Shown: piece after piece, positions 17,127-25,431 of the stretch
Numbering within the stretch: the stretch's first letter is position 1
How the letters are laid out: the number at the start of each line of letters is the position of its first letter
NCBI GenBank assembly: GCA_050291465.1
Contig: JBNKJV010000005.1
Location: 151,562 to 215,561, forward strand
From: CBFDBF01 sp050291465
GTDB lineage: Bacteria > Pseudomonadota > Gammaproteobacteria > Chromatiales > Chromatiaceae
Reading direction: 5' to 3'
Length of the DNA: 64,000 nucleotides
Notes under the pieces: generated by a model
Database searches by the model: none
Told to the model about the DNA's origin: nothing
What the model saw: only the letters and a program-made list of their open reading frames with translations
Translations under genes and position numbers: made by a program

Positions 17127-17272
17127 TTTTTTACCACAGAGGACACAGAGAACACAGAGAGTTGGAATACGAAATGCAAACTGAGCAATCAGCCGGATAC
17201 CCTGCAGTAATCCATGGGTAATGTGCTTTTGCTACTATTGCTCCGTGTCCTCTGTGTTCTCCGTGGTTAATT
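17127..17272. repeat. Intergenic inverted-repeat element, CACAGAG type
   Basis: Left arm 17127-17162 (core ACCACAGAGGACACAGAG) and right arm 17240-17272 (core CTCTGTGTTCTCCGTGGT) are imperfect inverted copies, differing mainly by transitions, with a spacer of about 77 bases. Related arms recur in other gaps of this window. It fills the miaB-ybeZ gap. Confidence 0.7.
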
Positions 17273-17288
17273 AAGTCAAGATATTCCA

Positions 17289-18272
17289 GTGTCAGAACAC
17301 CCCGAATCCATCGATCTCGTCCTTACCCCCGAAGACAACCATCGGTTGGCCAACCTCTGCGGCCAGCTAGATGAGCACCTGCGCCAGATCGAGCGCCGGC
17401 TGGGGGTGGAGATCAATAACCGCGGCAACCGCTTCCGGCTGATCGGTGAGCCGGATGCCATCCGTGCCTCCGAGGAAGTGCTGCGTGGGCTCTACGAGCA
17501 TGCCCGGGAGGAGGTGCTGACCCCGGAACAGATCCACCTCTATCTGCAAGAGTCGGGTATCGAGGCGCTGTTGCGGGAAGAGACGGAGGAGAACGTGCCG
17601 GAGGTGGTGATCAAGACCCGTCGGGGTCTGGTGCGGCCGCGCGGTCCTAACCAACGGGAGTATCTGCACCGCATCGTCACCCACGATATCAACTTCGGAA
17701 TCGGCCCGGCCGGCACCGGCAAGACCTACCTGGCTGTGGCCTGTGCAGTGGATGCCCTGGAACGGGATCAGGTGCGGCGGGTGCTGCTGGTGCGCCCGGC
17801 GGTGGAGGCCGGGGAGCGGCTCGGTTTCCTGCCGGGGGATCTGACCCAGAAGATCGATCCCTACCTGCGGCCGCTGTACGACGCCCTGTACGAAATGCTC
17901 GGTTTCGAGCGGGTGGCGAGGCTTATCGAACGTAACGTGATCGAGGTGGCGCCCCTGGCCTATATGCGCGGGCGCACCCTGAACGAGTCCTTTATCATCC
18001 TGGACGAGGCCCAGAACACTACGCCGGAACAGATGAAGATGTTCCTGACCCGGATCGGCTTCGGTTCCACCGCCGTGATCACTGGGGATATCACCCAGGT
18101 GGACCTGCCCCGGGGCCAGACCTCGGGACTGCGTCAGGCCTCGGAGGTGCTGGCCAAGGTGGAGGGCATCAGCTTCACCTTCTTCAACGCCAGGGATGTG
18201 GTGCGTCATCCCCTGGTGCTGCGGATTGTGAATGCGTACGATGATCACGACCGTAAACGGGAGCGGAAGTGA
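17289..18272 (+). CDS. ybeZ: PhoH-like ATPase YbeZ
   Basis: 327 residues. A KH-like N-terminal part (about 1-110) is followed by the PhoH NTPase domain with Walker A FGIGPAGTGKTYLA at about 138, VLLVRPAVEAGERLGFLPGD and Walker B ESFIILDEAQNTTPEQMKMFLTR. It partners YbeY in ribosome and rRNA quality control. It starts at GTG 17289 and its last four bases overlap ybeY. Confidence 0.93.
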   Translation: MSEHPESIDLVLTPEDNHRLANLCGQLDEHLRQIERRLGVEINNRGNRFRLIGEPDAIRASEEVLRGLYEHAREEVLTPEQIHLYLQESGIEALLREETEENVPEVVIKTRRGLVRPRGPNQREYLHRIVTHDINFGIGPAGTGKTYLAVACAVDALERDQVRRVLLVRPAVEAGERLGFLPGDLTQKIDPYLRPLYDALYEMLGFERVARLIERNVIEVAPLAYMRGRTLNESFIILDEAQNTTPEQMKMFLTRIGFGSTAVITGDITQVDLPRGQTSGLRQASEVLAKVEGISFTFFNARDVVRHPLVLRIVNAYDDHDRKRERK

Positions 18273-18718
18273 ATCTGGATCTGGATATCCAGTACGCCTC
18301 CGCCCTGGAGGAGAGTGCCCCCTCCGAAGCGGAGTTTCGCGCCTGGGTGGAACGGGCCCTGGCCGGGCGCCGGAAGGAAGCGGAGCTGGCCATACGGCTG
18401 GTGGACGAAGAGGAGAGCCGGCAGCTGAATCACAGATATCGGGACAAAGACCGGCCCACCAACGTGCTCTCCTTTCCCGCGGATCTGCCGGCAGTGGTGG
18501 ACAGTCCGCTGTTGGGGGACCTGGTGATTTGTACCCCGGTGGTGCTGCGGGAAGCGCGGGAACAGGGCAAAACCGCGGACGCCCACTGGGCTCACATGGT
18601 TGTGCACGGGGTATTGCATCTGTTGGGCTATGACCATCAGAATGCGGAACAGGCGGCCGAAATGGAGGCCATGGAAAGGGAGATCCTGGGCAGCATGGAC
18701 CTGCCGGATCCTTATTAA
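18269..18718 (+). CDS. ybeY: Endoribonuclease YbeY (rRNA maturation factor)
   Basis: 149 residues. The zinc motif HMVVHGVLHLLGYDH near residue 110 (HGxLHLxGYDH) is the family hallmark, preceded by the conserved RYRDKDRPTNVLSFP and LGDLVIC strands. It is a metal-dependent RNase for 16S rRNA 3'-end maturation and quality control of 70S ribosomes. The start overlaps ybeZ by four bases and ybeX follows after 15 bases. Confidence 0.94.
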   Translation: MNLDLDIQYASALEESAPSEAEFRAWVERALAGRRKEAELAIRLVDEEESRQLNHRYRDKDRPTNVLSFPADLPAVVDSPLLGDLVICTPVVLREAREQGKTADAHWAHMVVHGVLHLLGYDHQNAEQAAEMEAMEREILGSMDLPDPY

Positions 18719-18733
18719 TAAAGTACAAGAGGC

Positions 18734-19594
18734 ATGAATAGCGACGACTCCAACCCTAGAAACGGTTCGTTTCCGAAATCCTGGATCAAGAGACTGCTGC
18801 GGAGCATCGGCAACGAACCGGAAAACAAGGAAGAACTGATAGAGCTGCTGCGGGACGCCAAGCAGCGGGCCCTGCTCGATACCAAGGCGCTCTCCATGAT
18901 GGAGGGTGTGCTGCAGGTGTCGGAGATGCGGGTACGGGACATCATGATTCCCCGCGCAAACATGGTGGTAGTGGAGCGGGATGCGCCGCTGGATCAGATC
19001 CTCCCTATTGTCATCGATTCTGCCCATTCCCGTTTTCCGGTCATCGACGACGACCGCAGCGAAGTGGTGGGTATCCTGATGGCGAAGGATCTGTTGGCTT
19101 ACAGTATGGAAGGCGGGCGCCGGTTCGATATGCGCGACCTGCTAAGAGCGGCGGTATTCGTGCCGGAGAGTAAACGCCTCAACGTCCTGCTCAATGAGTT
19201 TCGCGCCAGCCGCAACCACATGGCCATCGTGGTGGATGAGTATGGTGCTGCTGCCGGCCTGGTGACCATCGAGGATGTGCTGGAGCAGATCGTCGGCGAG
19301 ATCGAGGATGAGCATGATATCGAAGAGGGCACCTCCATCCTCAAGCGTAGCGAGACCGAGTTCACCGCCAAGGCCCACACCTCGATAGAGGACTTCAACG
19401 ACTATTTCGGTGTCGACATGGCGGACGACGAGTTTGATACCATCGCCGGCCTGGTGACCAAGGCGCTGGGGCATATGCCGAAGCGGGGCGAGAAGGTGGA
19501 TATCGAGCGGTTCCGGTTCAAGGTGCTGCGCGCCGACAGCCGGCGTATTCATCTGCTCAGTATCCGAGTGCTGCCCCAGATCGAGCAGGAGTAG
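18734..19594 (+). CDS. ybeX: CorC/YbeX-family CBS-domain protein
   Basis: 286 residues. Two CBS domains (VRDIMIPRANMVVVERD at about 65, and FVPESKRLNVLLNEFRASRNHMAIVVDEYG at about 140) followed by the CorC_HlyC transporter-associated domain (about 200-280, TIAGLVTKALGHMPKRGEKVDIERFRF). It has no membrane anchor. Historically annotated as a magnesium/cobalt efflux factor, it is now also linked to ribosome metabolism through its ybeZ-ybeY neighbours. Confidence 0.92.
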   Translation: MNSDDSNPRNGSFPKSWIKRLLRSIGNEPENKEELIELLRDAKQRALLDTKALSMMEGVLQVSEMRVRDIMIPRANMVVVERDAPLDQILPIVIDSAHSRFPVIDDDRSEVVGILMAKDLLAYSMEGGRRFDMRDLLRAAVFVPESKRLNVLLNEFRASRNHMAIVVDEYGAAAGLVTIEDVLEQIVGEIEDEHDIEEGTSILKRSETEFTAKAHTSIEDFNDYFGVDMADDEFDTIAGLVTKALGHMPKRGEKVDIERFRFKVLRADSRRIHLLSIRVLPQIEQE

Positions 19595-19601
19595 TCAGTT
19601 T

Positions 19602-19690
19602 TTCAACACAGAGGCCACAGGGCGGTCGGTTTGACCTATCACCCGCGGGGAGAAATGTTTGTGATCCTCCGTGCTCTCCGTGGTTGAGGA
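19602..19690. repeat. Intergenic inverted-repeat element, CACAGAG type (degenerate)
   Basis: Left arm 19602-19625 (TCAACACAGAGGCCACAGGG) and right arm 19665-19690 (TCCTCCGTGCTCTCCGTGGT) form an imperfect inverted repeat related to the element at 17127-17272. It lies in the ybeX-lnt gap. Confidence 0.6.
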
Positions 19691-19750
19691 TAAGAATAAC
19701 GCGACCTCTGATCAGGGGCTTCTTAACTAACAACCGAGGTTTTTCGGCTC

Positions 19751-21250
19751 ATGCTGTTATTGAATAACTGGAAGCGAAACCTGGTTGCCTTCGGGTCCGG
19801 CGCCTCCACCGTCTTGGCCTTCGCGCCCTTCTACCTGGCTCCTTTTGCCTTCCTGGGTCCAGGTATGCTGCTCTATATCTGGCTCCGGGCCGATCCCCGC
19901 CAGGCCTTCCGAGAGGGGTGGCTGTTCGGGCTGGGGCTGCTCGGGTTCGGGGTGTTCTGGATGCATATCAGCATCGATCAGTTCGGTAATGTGGGAACCG
20001 GGCTGGCCATTGCGTTTACCCTGCTGTTCGTGGTCGTCATGGCGCTCTTTTACGGCCTGGCCGGCTGGCTTGGACGGCGGCTGGCGGGTGAGAACCGGCA
20101 GGGACCGGCGCTGGTTATATCGCTCTCTGCCTGGGGGTTGCTGGAGTGGGTGCGCGGGTGGTTTCTCGGGGGGTTTCCCTGGCTGGCGCTGGGCTACTCC
20201 CAGACCGATACGCCCTTGAAGGGATTTGCGCCGCTGCTGGGGGTTTACGGTGTCGGTCTGGCGGTACTGGTCACCGCCGGGCTCCTGGTCTGGGCCCTGC
20301 AGACCACGGACCGTCGCCGCATCATTGCCGTTTCTCTACTGGTTCTGCTCTGGGTTGCCGGATGGGGCCTGGGCCGGTACCCGTGGACCCGGCCCCTGGG
20401 GGATCCTCTCAAGGTCACGCTCATCCAGGGCAATATCCCGCAGGAGACCAAGTGGAAGCTGGAGCAGCTCCGGCCGACCCTGGACATCTATGTGGACAAT
20501 ACCCTGGCCAATTGGGACAGTGATCTCATCATCTGGCCCGAGACCGCCATGCCGGCCTATCGGCACCAACTGGAAAAGGATGTCATCAAACCCCTTTCGG
20601 AAGTGGCCCGGGAGGAAAACACCCAGCTCCTGGTGGGGGTGCCGGTATGGACGTCGGGAGAGAAACGTTATTACAACGCCATGCTGGCCATGGGGGTCAA
20701 CGAGGGGGAGTATTTTAAGCGCCATCTGGTTCCCTTCGGGGAGTTCATGCCCATGAAGGGGCTACTGGGGCCGTTGCTGAGCTGGCTGGATATCCCCATG
20801 TCCGATTTTTCCGCCGGTACTCAGGAGAGACCGTTGCTGACGCTGGGGGGGTATCCGGCCGGTATCTCCATCTGCTATGAGGACGCCTTCGGCGAAGAGG
20901 TCATCGAGGCCCTGCCGGATGCGGCTTTTCTGGTCAACGCCAGCAATGACGCCTGGTTCGGCGACTCCCTGGCACTACCGCAACATCTGCAGATCGCCCG
21001 TATGCGTGCCCTGGAGACCGGGCGCTATATGCTGCGTTCGACCAATACCGGCATTTCCGCCATCATCGGGCCGGACGGTGCGGTGCTGGATTACTCTCCC
21101 ATCTTCCGGAGGTATGTGCTTAAAGGTGAGTTCCAGCCCATGCAGGGTATGACCCCCTACGCCCGGGTCGGCAACCTGGCCGTCGTGCTGTTGCTGTTTC
21201 TGTTGCTGGGGGGTGCTTATGCGGTAGGTCGGAAAAAGCGGGGGTCCTAG
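19751..21250 (+). CDS. lnt: Apolipoprotein N-acyltransferase
   Basis: 499 residues. Six or so N-terminal membrane segments (about 1-215) precede the nitrilase-like domain with the catalytic Glu in IIWPETAMPAY, the Lys in YFKRHLVPFGEFMP and the Cys in GISICYEDAFGEE. A last membrane segment lies at about 473-492. It adds the third acyl chain to lipoproteins at the periplasmic face of the inner membrane. It is the last gene of the miaB-lnt block. Confidence 0.95.
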   Translation: MLLLNNWKRNLVAFGSGASTVLAFAPFYLAPFAFLGPGMLLYIWLRADPRQAFREGWLFGLGLLGFGVFWMHISIDQFGNVGTGLAIAFTLLFVVVMALFYGLAGWLGRRLAGENRQGPALVISLSAWGLLEWVRGWFLGGFPWLALGYSQTDTPLKGFAPLLGVYGVGLAVLVTAGLLVWALQTTDRRRIIAVSLLVLLWVAGWGLGRYPWTRPLGDPLKVTLIQGNIPQETKWKLEQLRPTLDIYVDNTLANWDSDLIIWPETAMPAYRHQLEKDVIKPLSEVAREENTQLLVGVPVWTSGEKRYYNAMLAMGVNEGEYFKRHLVPFGEFMPMKGLLGPLLSWLDIPMSDFSAGTQERPLLTLGGYPAGISICYEDAFGEEVIEALPDAAFLVNASNDAWFGDSLALPQHLQIARMRALETGRYMLRSTNTGISAIIGPDGAVLDYSPIFRRYVLKGEFQPMQGMTPYARVGNLAVVLLLFLLLGGAYAVGRKKRGS

Positions 21251-21269
21251 CCGGGCAAAAGATCGAGTA

Positions 21270-21335
21270 TTAACGCAAAGGCGCAAAGACCCAGAGTTTT
21301 CAAATAAATCAGGCCCTTTGTATCTCCGCGTTTGA
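21270..21335. repeat. Intergenic inverted-repeat element, CGCAAAG type
   Basis: Left arm 21270-21299 (TTAACGCAAAGGCGCAAAGA at its start) and right arm 21316-21335 (CTTTGTATCTCCGCGTTTGA) form a short imperfect inverted repeat between the convergent 3' ends of lnt and the sensor kinase. Confidence 0.55.
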
Positions 21336-21379
21336 TTTCCGGCGGCTTTGATCGCGCCGTGGTCGGTTCCTCACGCTAT

Positions 21380-23608
21380 CTAGTTGCCTGAATGCTCGTG
21401 TCTGAAGGCACTCCTATATGCCGGGTTTTCGGCGCCCCGTTCCCCGCTCCTGGGGAGCAGAAAGCTGAATGTGGTTCCACCCTTGGGGTTGGCCCGGGCG
21501 GCCAGGGTGCCGCCGTGGTTTTCGATTATGCCGCGGCTGATGGAGAGCCCCAATCCCATACCCTGTTCCTTGCTTGTAACGAAGGGTTCGAAGAGTTTCT
21601 CCAGAAGGTCGTCGGAGATTTGAGGGCCGGTGTCGGTCACGCTGCAGGCGATCATACCGTTCAAGTCTTCGGAGCTGTGTATGATCAGGTAGCGCGCCGG
21701 GCGGTCGGTCTCGCCCATGGCCTCGATGGCGTTGCGGGCCAGGTTGAGTATTACCTGCTCGATCTGGATGGGTGAAACGTCGACTGTCAGTTGCGCATCG
21801 CACAGCTCCTTGCGGATAACCACCCCCTCCTTACGTGCCTCCGGTTCCACCAGCACGATCACCTCTCTCACCAGGTCGTTCAGGTCCACCCGTTTGTGGT
21901 CCGCCTCTCCTTTACGGATGAACTGGCGCAGTTGTCGGATGATCTCCCCCGCTCGTTCCGCCTGGGTGGCGGTCCGCTCCATGGCATCCATGAGTTCGGC
22001 TTGATTGTTGCTGCCGGATTTCAGCAGGCGTATACACCCGCGGGTGTAGTTGGTGATGGCGGCCAGCGGTTGATTCACCTCGTGGGCGATGCTGGAAGCC
22101 ATCTCCCCCATGGTACTGAGACGCGCCACATGGGCCAGTTCCGCCAGATGTCTGCGGTGTTTATCCTCCGCCTCCATGCGCAGGGTGACATCCCGGAACA
22201 CTACCACCGCGCCGACGGTTTTTCCCTTCGGGTCCTTGATCGGGTTGACGCTGTATTCCACCGGGATTTCATCTCCCTCGGGATTCCAGAACACATCGTA
22301 TTCGATGAAACGCGGTGTGGAGTCCCGAGCGGTGGCGTACACCGGGCAGTCGCTCGCCGGATGAACCGAACCGTCCGGGTGGGTATGGTGCATCAGTTCA
22401 TGCTGGTTGTGTCCGATCATCTGCTCTGCGGTCCAGCCGGTTATCTCTTCCATGGCGCGGTTAACGAAGGTCGCATTGCCCTTCAGGTCCACCCCGTAGA
22501 TGCCGTCCGCGACGGAATCGAGGATAAGGCGGTGCTCATGTTCCAGCCGGAACTTGGATCTTTGCAGCGCACGGTTGAGCCGCCATACCCAGAGGGTGAG
22601 AAACACCATTACAAACAGGGCGACTATCGCAGCCAGGATCAGATGACCGTATTCCCGCAGCACATCGGTGAAACTGACATGGCCGAGATAGGCGTAAGGA
22701 GGGAGGCGCAGCTCCTGGAACAGTTCATGAACCGGCTGGTAGTCCAGAGGTATGGTCCAGCGGGAATATTTTCCCGCCAGGGCGGCGGGGTGGTCGGCGG
22801 GCATGTTGAGCAGAGCGACCGCCACCCGCTGGGCAAGGGTGGTATCGGTATGTGCAACCTTGCTGAAAGGCCACTCGGGGTAGAGACGGGTGCTGATGGC
22901 AAAGGGGAATTCGGCGTACTGTTTGGCATTAAGAATCTTGAATTCGCCCGGCCGGATGACACCATCGTTGGTCATACGCTCCAGGATGTCGGTGCGAACC
23001 GTGGCTGCATCCACGGCACCCTCCCGTACCGCCATCACCACCTGATCATGGGTGCCGCCGAACTCGAGGCGTTTGAAATCGGTGGCGGGGTTTATGCCCT
23101 CTTTGTGCAGTTCCCGCCAGGCCATCTGGTATCCGCCGAGAGAGGTCTTGTCCACGGCCATGAAGCTCTTTCCCCGCAGGTCCTGCAGATTGTTGATATC
23201 AGTGCGGTCGGCGCGGGTGAAGATAACACCGCCGAAGATGTTGTAAGGGGTGCCGCCGCGGCGGTTGCTCAGGGTGGCGATACGGGAAACCCGGTAGCGG
23301 ACCTCCAGGTTCACATAGATGCCGGGATTGACCAGGATGAAATCCACTCGGCCGTTTTCCACCGCCGGATCCACTTCGTCAAAATCCAACGGTTCGATCC
23401 GAAACCGAAAGCCGGGAAGGTTCTCCGTCAGGTAGTCGGCGGTTGCGGACCACATCTGCAGCGTGGCCTGGTCACCGCGGTGGCTGAGTACGCCGATCTT
23501 CACCAGCTCGCGGTCGGCGGCATGGCCGGCTGCGGGTGGCTGCAATAACAGCAGCAGCAACAACCACAGGGTTGAGATGTTTTTCCTGTTCAGGGCGGAG
23601 AGAGACAT
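21380..23608 (-). CDS. TtrS-like hybrid sensor: PhnD-type binding domain, PAS, histidine kinase
   Basis: 742 residues. Signal peptide (1 to about 30); periplasmic PhnD/phosphonate-binding-like domain (about 35-300: LVKIGVLSHRGDQATLQMW, DFILVNPGIYVNLE, LRGKSFMAVDKTSLGGYQ); membrane segment (about 322-345); PAS domain (about 360-490, LILDSVADGIYGVDLKG, with a Cys-containing insert); HisKA with phospho-His near 509 (SIAHEVNQPLAAI); HATPase (LNLARNAIEAM, GMGLGLSISRGI). This is the architecture of the tetrathionate sensor TtrS. It ends the sox-maturation gene run on the minus strand and probably pairs with the FixJ-type regulator at 30072, across the sox genes. Confidence 0.87.
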   Translation of the reverse strand: MSLSALNRKNISTLWLLLLLLLQPPAAGHAADRELVKIGVLSHRGDQATLQMWSATADYLTENLPGFRFRIEPLDFDEVDPAVENGRVDFILVNPGIYVNLEVRYRVSRIATLSNRRGGTPYNIFGGVIFTRADRTDINNLQDLRGKSFMAVDKTSLGGYQMAWRELHKEGINPATDFKRLEFGGTHDQVVMAVREGAVDAATVRTDILERMTNDGVIRPGEFKILNAKQYAEFPFAISTRLYPEWPFSKVAHTDTTLAQRVAVALLNMPADHPAALAGKYSRWTIPLDYQPVHELFQELRLPPYAYLGHVSFTDVLREYGHLILAAIVALFVMVFLTLWVWRLNRALQRSKFRLEHEHRLILDSVADGIYGVDLKGNATFVNRAMEEITGWTAEQMIGHNQHELMHHTHPDGSVHPASDCPVYATARDSTPRFIEYDVFWNPEGDEIPVEYSVNPIKDPKGKTVGAVVVFRDVTLRMEAEDKHRRHLAELAHVARLSTMGEMASSIAHEVNQPLAAITNYTRGCIRLLKSGSNNQAELMDAMERTATQAERAGEIIRQLRQFIRKGEADHKRVDLNDLVREVIVLVEPEARKEGVVIRKELCDAQLTVDVSPIQIEQVILNLARNAIEAMGETDRPARYLIIHSSEDLNGMIACSVTDTGPQISDDLLEKLFEPFVTSKEQGMGLGLSISRGIIENHGGTLAARANPKGGTTFSFLLPRSGERGAENPAYRSAFRHEHSGN

Positions 23609-23645
23609 AGAGCAATTCTATGCCACTTTGACGGTTACGGGGGCG

Positions 23646-24278
23646 TCAGAAATTTTCGATCGCTTTCCCCTGTTCGCGATAGGCCTGCACCTTTTCAGCA
23701 ATGTATTTCTGGAAATGCTGCTTTTCGTAGCGCCGCTCCTGTACGAACTCAAACATACTGAGAAAGTGAAACGGGCGAAAATAGCCCGGCATGATAGACG
23801 CCAGCTGCTTGTTTCCGGCTTTATCCGGCTGCAGCTCCTGTTGTTCGACGAAGAAGTGAATAGTGGGGGTGAATACCACGCCCCATTTGCGCGCCAGTTC
23901 CTTTTCCGGAAGGACCTCGCCGTCGAAGTCGGTGACCTCGCGGTCGCCCCAGAGGTTGAGCTGTACGATGACGAAGTTTTCACGGACATAGCGGTTGATC
24001 GGTTCGATGGTAAAGTTCTTGGTGTGGACGTCTGCGCAATAGGGGCAGCCTTTCTGTTCCCATATGACGGCGAAGCGTTTACCCGCGCCCTGAGCCTCCG
24101 CCAGGTCGTCCCGCAGGTCGAGAAAGCTTTCCAGGAACCAGGGCTGTTTATGCAGGCCGTCGTCACCAACCTCCACCGGGGGGAGGTTGGCGGTGGAGTC
24201 CGATGCCGAGGCGGCGTTCGCGGAATATACGAATACCAGCAGGAACAGATAAATAGATGACCATGCGTACCGTTTCAT
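23646..24278 (-). CDS. soxW: Periplasmic thioredoxin SoxW
   Basis: 210 residues. Signal peptide (1 to about 25) and a thioredoxin fold with redox pair C78-P-Y-C81 in WEQKGCPYCADVH, then FVIVQLNLWGD and the cis-Pro segment VVFTPTIHFF. It is the SoxW type: a soluble thioredoxin kept reduced by SoxV and used on Sox proteins such as SoxY. It lies 37 bases after the SoxS-like gene, within the soxB-soxV-soxS-soxW run. A generic thioredoxin-fold protein (DUF255-like) is the alternative. Confidence 0.82.
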   Translation of the reverse strand: MKRYAWSSIYLFLLVFVYSANAASASDSTANLPPVEVGDDGLHKQPWFLESFLDLRDDLAEAQGAGKRFAVIWEQKGCPYCADVHTKNFTIEPINRYVRENFVIVQLNLWGDREVTDFDGEVLPEKELARKWGVVFTPTIHFFVEQQELQPDKAGNKQLASIMPGYFRPFHFLSMFEFVQERRYEKQHFQKYIAEKVQAYREQGKAIENF

Positions 24279-24315
24279 GTGATATCTCCTGGGCAGTGGT
24301 GATGTTCGTTATCAA

Positions 24316-24678
24316 TCATCCGGGCGGGGGCAGCCGTTTGATGATCTCCTGCAGTTCCCACCAGAAAAAATCCTCTCCGGCATAGCCGGTGATGCGTCCC
24401 ACTTCCCGGTTCTGGTCCAGCACCACGAAGGTGGGTGTATAGCGGATCGATTCCAGATCACGCAGGCGGGGAGGAAGCGGATCCGCGATATCCACGTGTA
24501 ATAACGGCAGGCGCCGCCCCTCTTCGGTACGGGGATACAGGACTCCCACTTCCCGCTCCCACGCCTTGCACCAGCCGCATCCGGGGCTGTTGAACATGAT
24601 CAGTTCCGCCGCCTGCGCGTCGCTGCTCAGCACTGCGCCGGATATCAGTATCAGCAGAGCGTTCCGCAGACGCCCCAT
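24316..24678 (-). CDS. SoxS-like small periplasmic thioredoxin
   Basis: 120 residues. Signal peptide (1 to about 23, ending DAQA) and a short thioredoxin fold: LIMFNSPGCGWCKAWEREVG (C34-G-W-C37), LLHVDIADPLPPRL and YTPTFVVLD with cis-Pro. The size and place between soxV and soxW match SoxS, a thiol-redox partner affecting Sox activity in Paracoccus. Here it starts four bases after soxV. It could equally be called a TlpA-like protein. Confidence 0.75.
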   Translation of the reverse strand: MGRLRNALLILISGAVLSSDAQAAELIMFNSPGCGWCKAWEREVGVLYPRTEEGRRLPLLHVDIADPLPPRLRDLESIRYTPTFVVLDQNREVGRITGYAGEDFFWWELQEIIKRLPPPG

Positions 24679-24681
24679 GGT

Positions 24682-25431
24682 TTATCCCACCCGGGAGAAC
24701 CAGGGTACGGTCTGCAGCAGCCAGTTGCTGACGGCGCTGAGGCTGCCGGTGAAGATCATCACGCCGGTGACGATCAGCAACGCCCCGATAGTGATCTCCA
24801 CCCTGCGCATGTGGTGGCGGAAACGTCGCATAAACGCCATGAACGGGCGTACTCCGAGGGCCGCAATCAGAAACGGGATGCCGATGCCCAGGGCGTAGAC
24901 CGTCAGCAGGGTGATGCCGTCGCTCGAGTCGTTGCCGGTGGTGGCGATCATCAGGATGGTGGCCAGTATAGGGCCGACACAAGGCGTCCAGCCGAATGCA
25001 AAGGCCAGGCCCAGGAGAAAGGCCCCTAGTGCCCCGGCCGGGCGGCTGTCGAGATGAAAACGTTTTTCATAATTGAGCAGCGGAATGCGTAACAGTCCGG
25101 AATAGTGCAGACCGAAAAGCACGATGATCACACCGGCGACGCGGCTGAAGATAATCATGTTCTGGGCGATAAACTGGCTCAGGACGGTAGCCGCGGCCCC
25201 CAGGATTACGAAAACGGTGCTGAACCCGGTGACGAAGAACAGGGCGGAGATAAAAACCCTGCGTTCCAGCCGTCGATCCAGGTTCTCTTCCCGCGTGAGG
25301 TCCTCCATGGAGGCCCCGCTGAGAAAGCAGAGGTAGGCGGGGACCAGCGGCAGCACGCAGGGTGAGAAGAAGCTGAGCAGTCCGGCCAGTGCCGCCCCGA
25401 AGATCGTTACTTCCATACCCATGCTTTCCAT
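24682..25431 (-). CDS. soxV: CcdA/DsbD-type thiol electron transporter SoxV
   Basis: 249 residues with six membrane segments. The two redox Cys sit in the expected pseudo-repeat motifs, FFSPCVLPLVPAY (C25) and FGWTPCVGPILAT (near 150). It moves reducing power from cytoplasmic thioredoxin across the membrane to SoxW/SoxS. Its ATG overlaps the soxB stop (TGATG), so it is coupled to soxB. A cytochrome c biogenesis role (CcdA) is the alternative, but the sox context favours SoxV. Confidence 0.85.
   Translation of the reverse strand: MESMGMEVTIFGAALAGLLSFFSPCVLPLVPAYLCFLSGASMEDLTREENLDRRLERRVFISALFFVTGFSTVFVILGAAATVLSQFIAQNMIIFSRVAGVIIVLFGLHYSGLLRIPLLNYEKRFHLDSRPAGALGAFLLGLAFAFGWTPCVGPILATILMIATTGNDSSDGITLLTVYALGIGIPFLIAALGVRPFMAFMRRFRHHMRRVEITIGALLIVTGVMIFTGSLSAVSNWLLQTVPWFSRVG

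Noticed and set aside
21791..23548. Long plus-strand open frame (585 codons) opposite the sensor kinase
   Set aside because: It is antisense to a gene with complete PhnD, PAS and kinase motifs. The translation has no recognisable domain and arises from GC-rich third-position bias.
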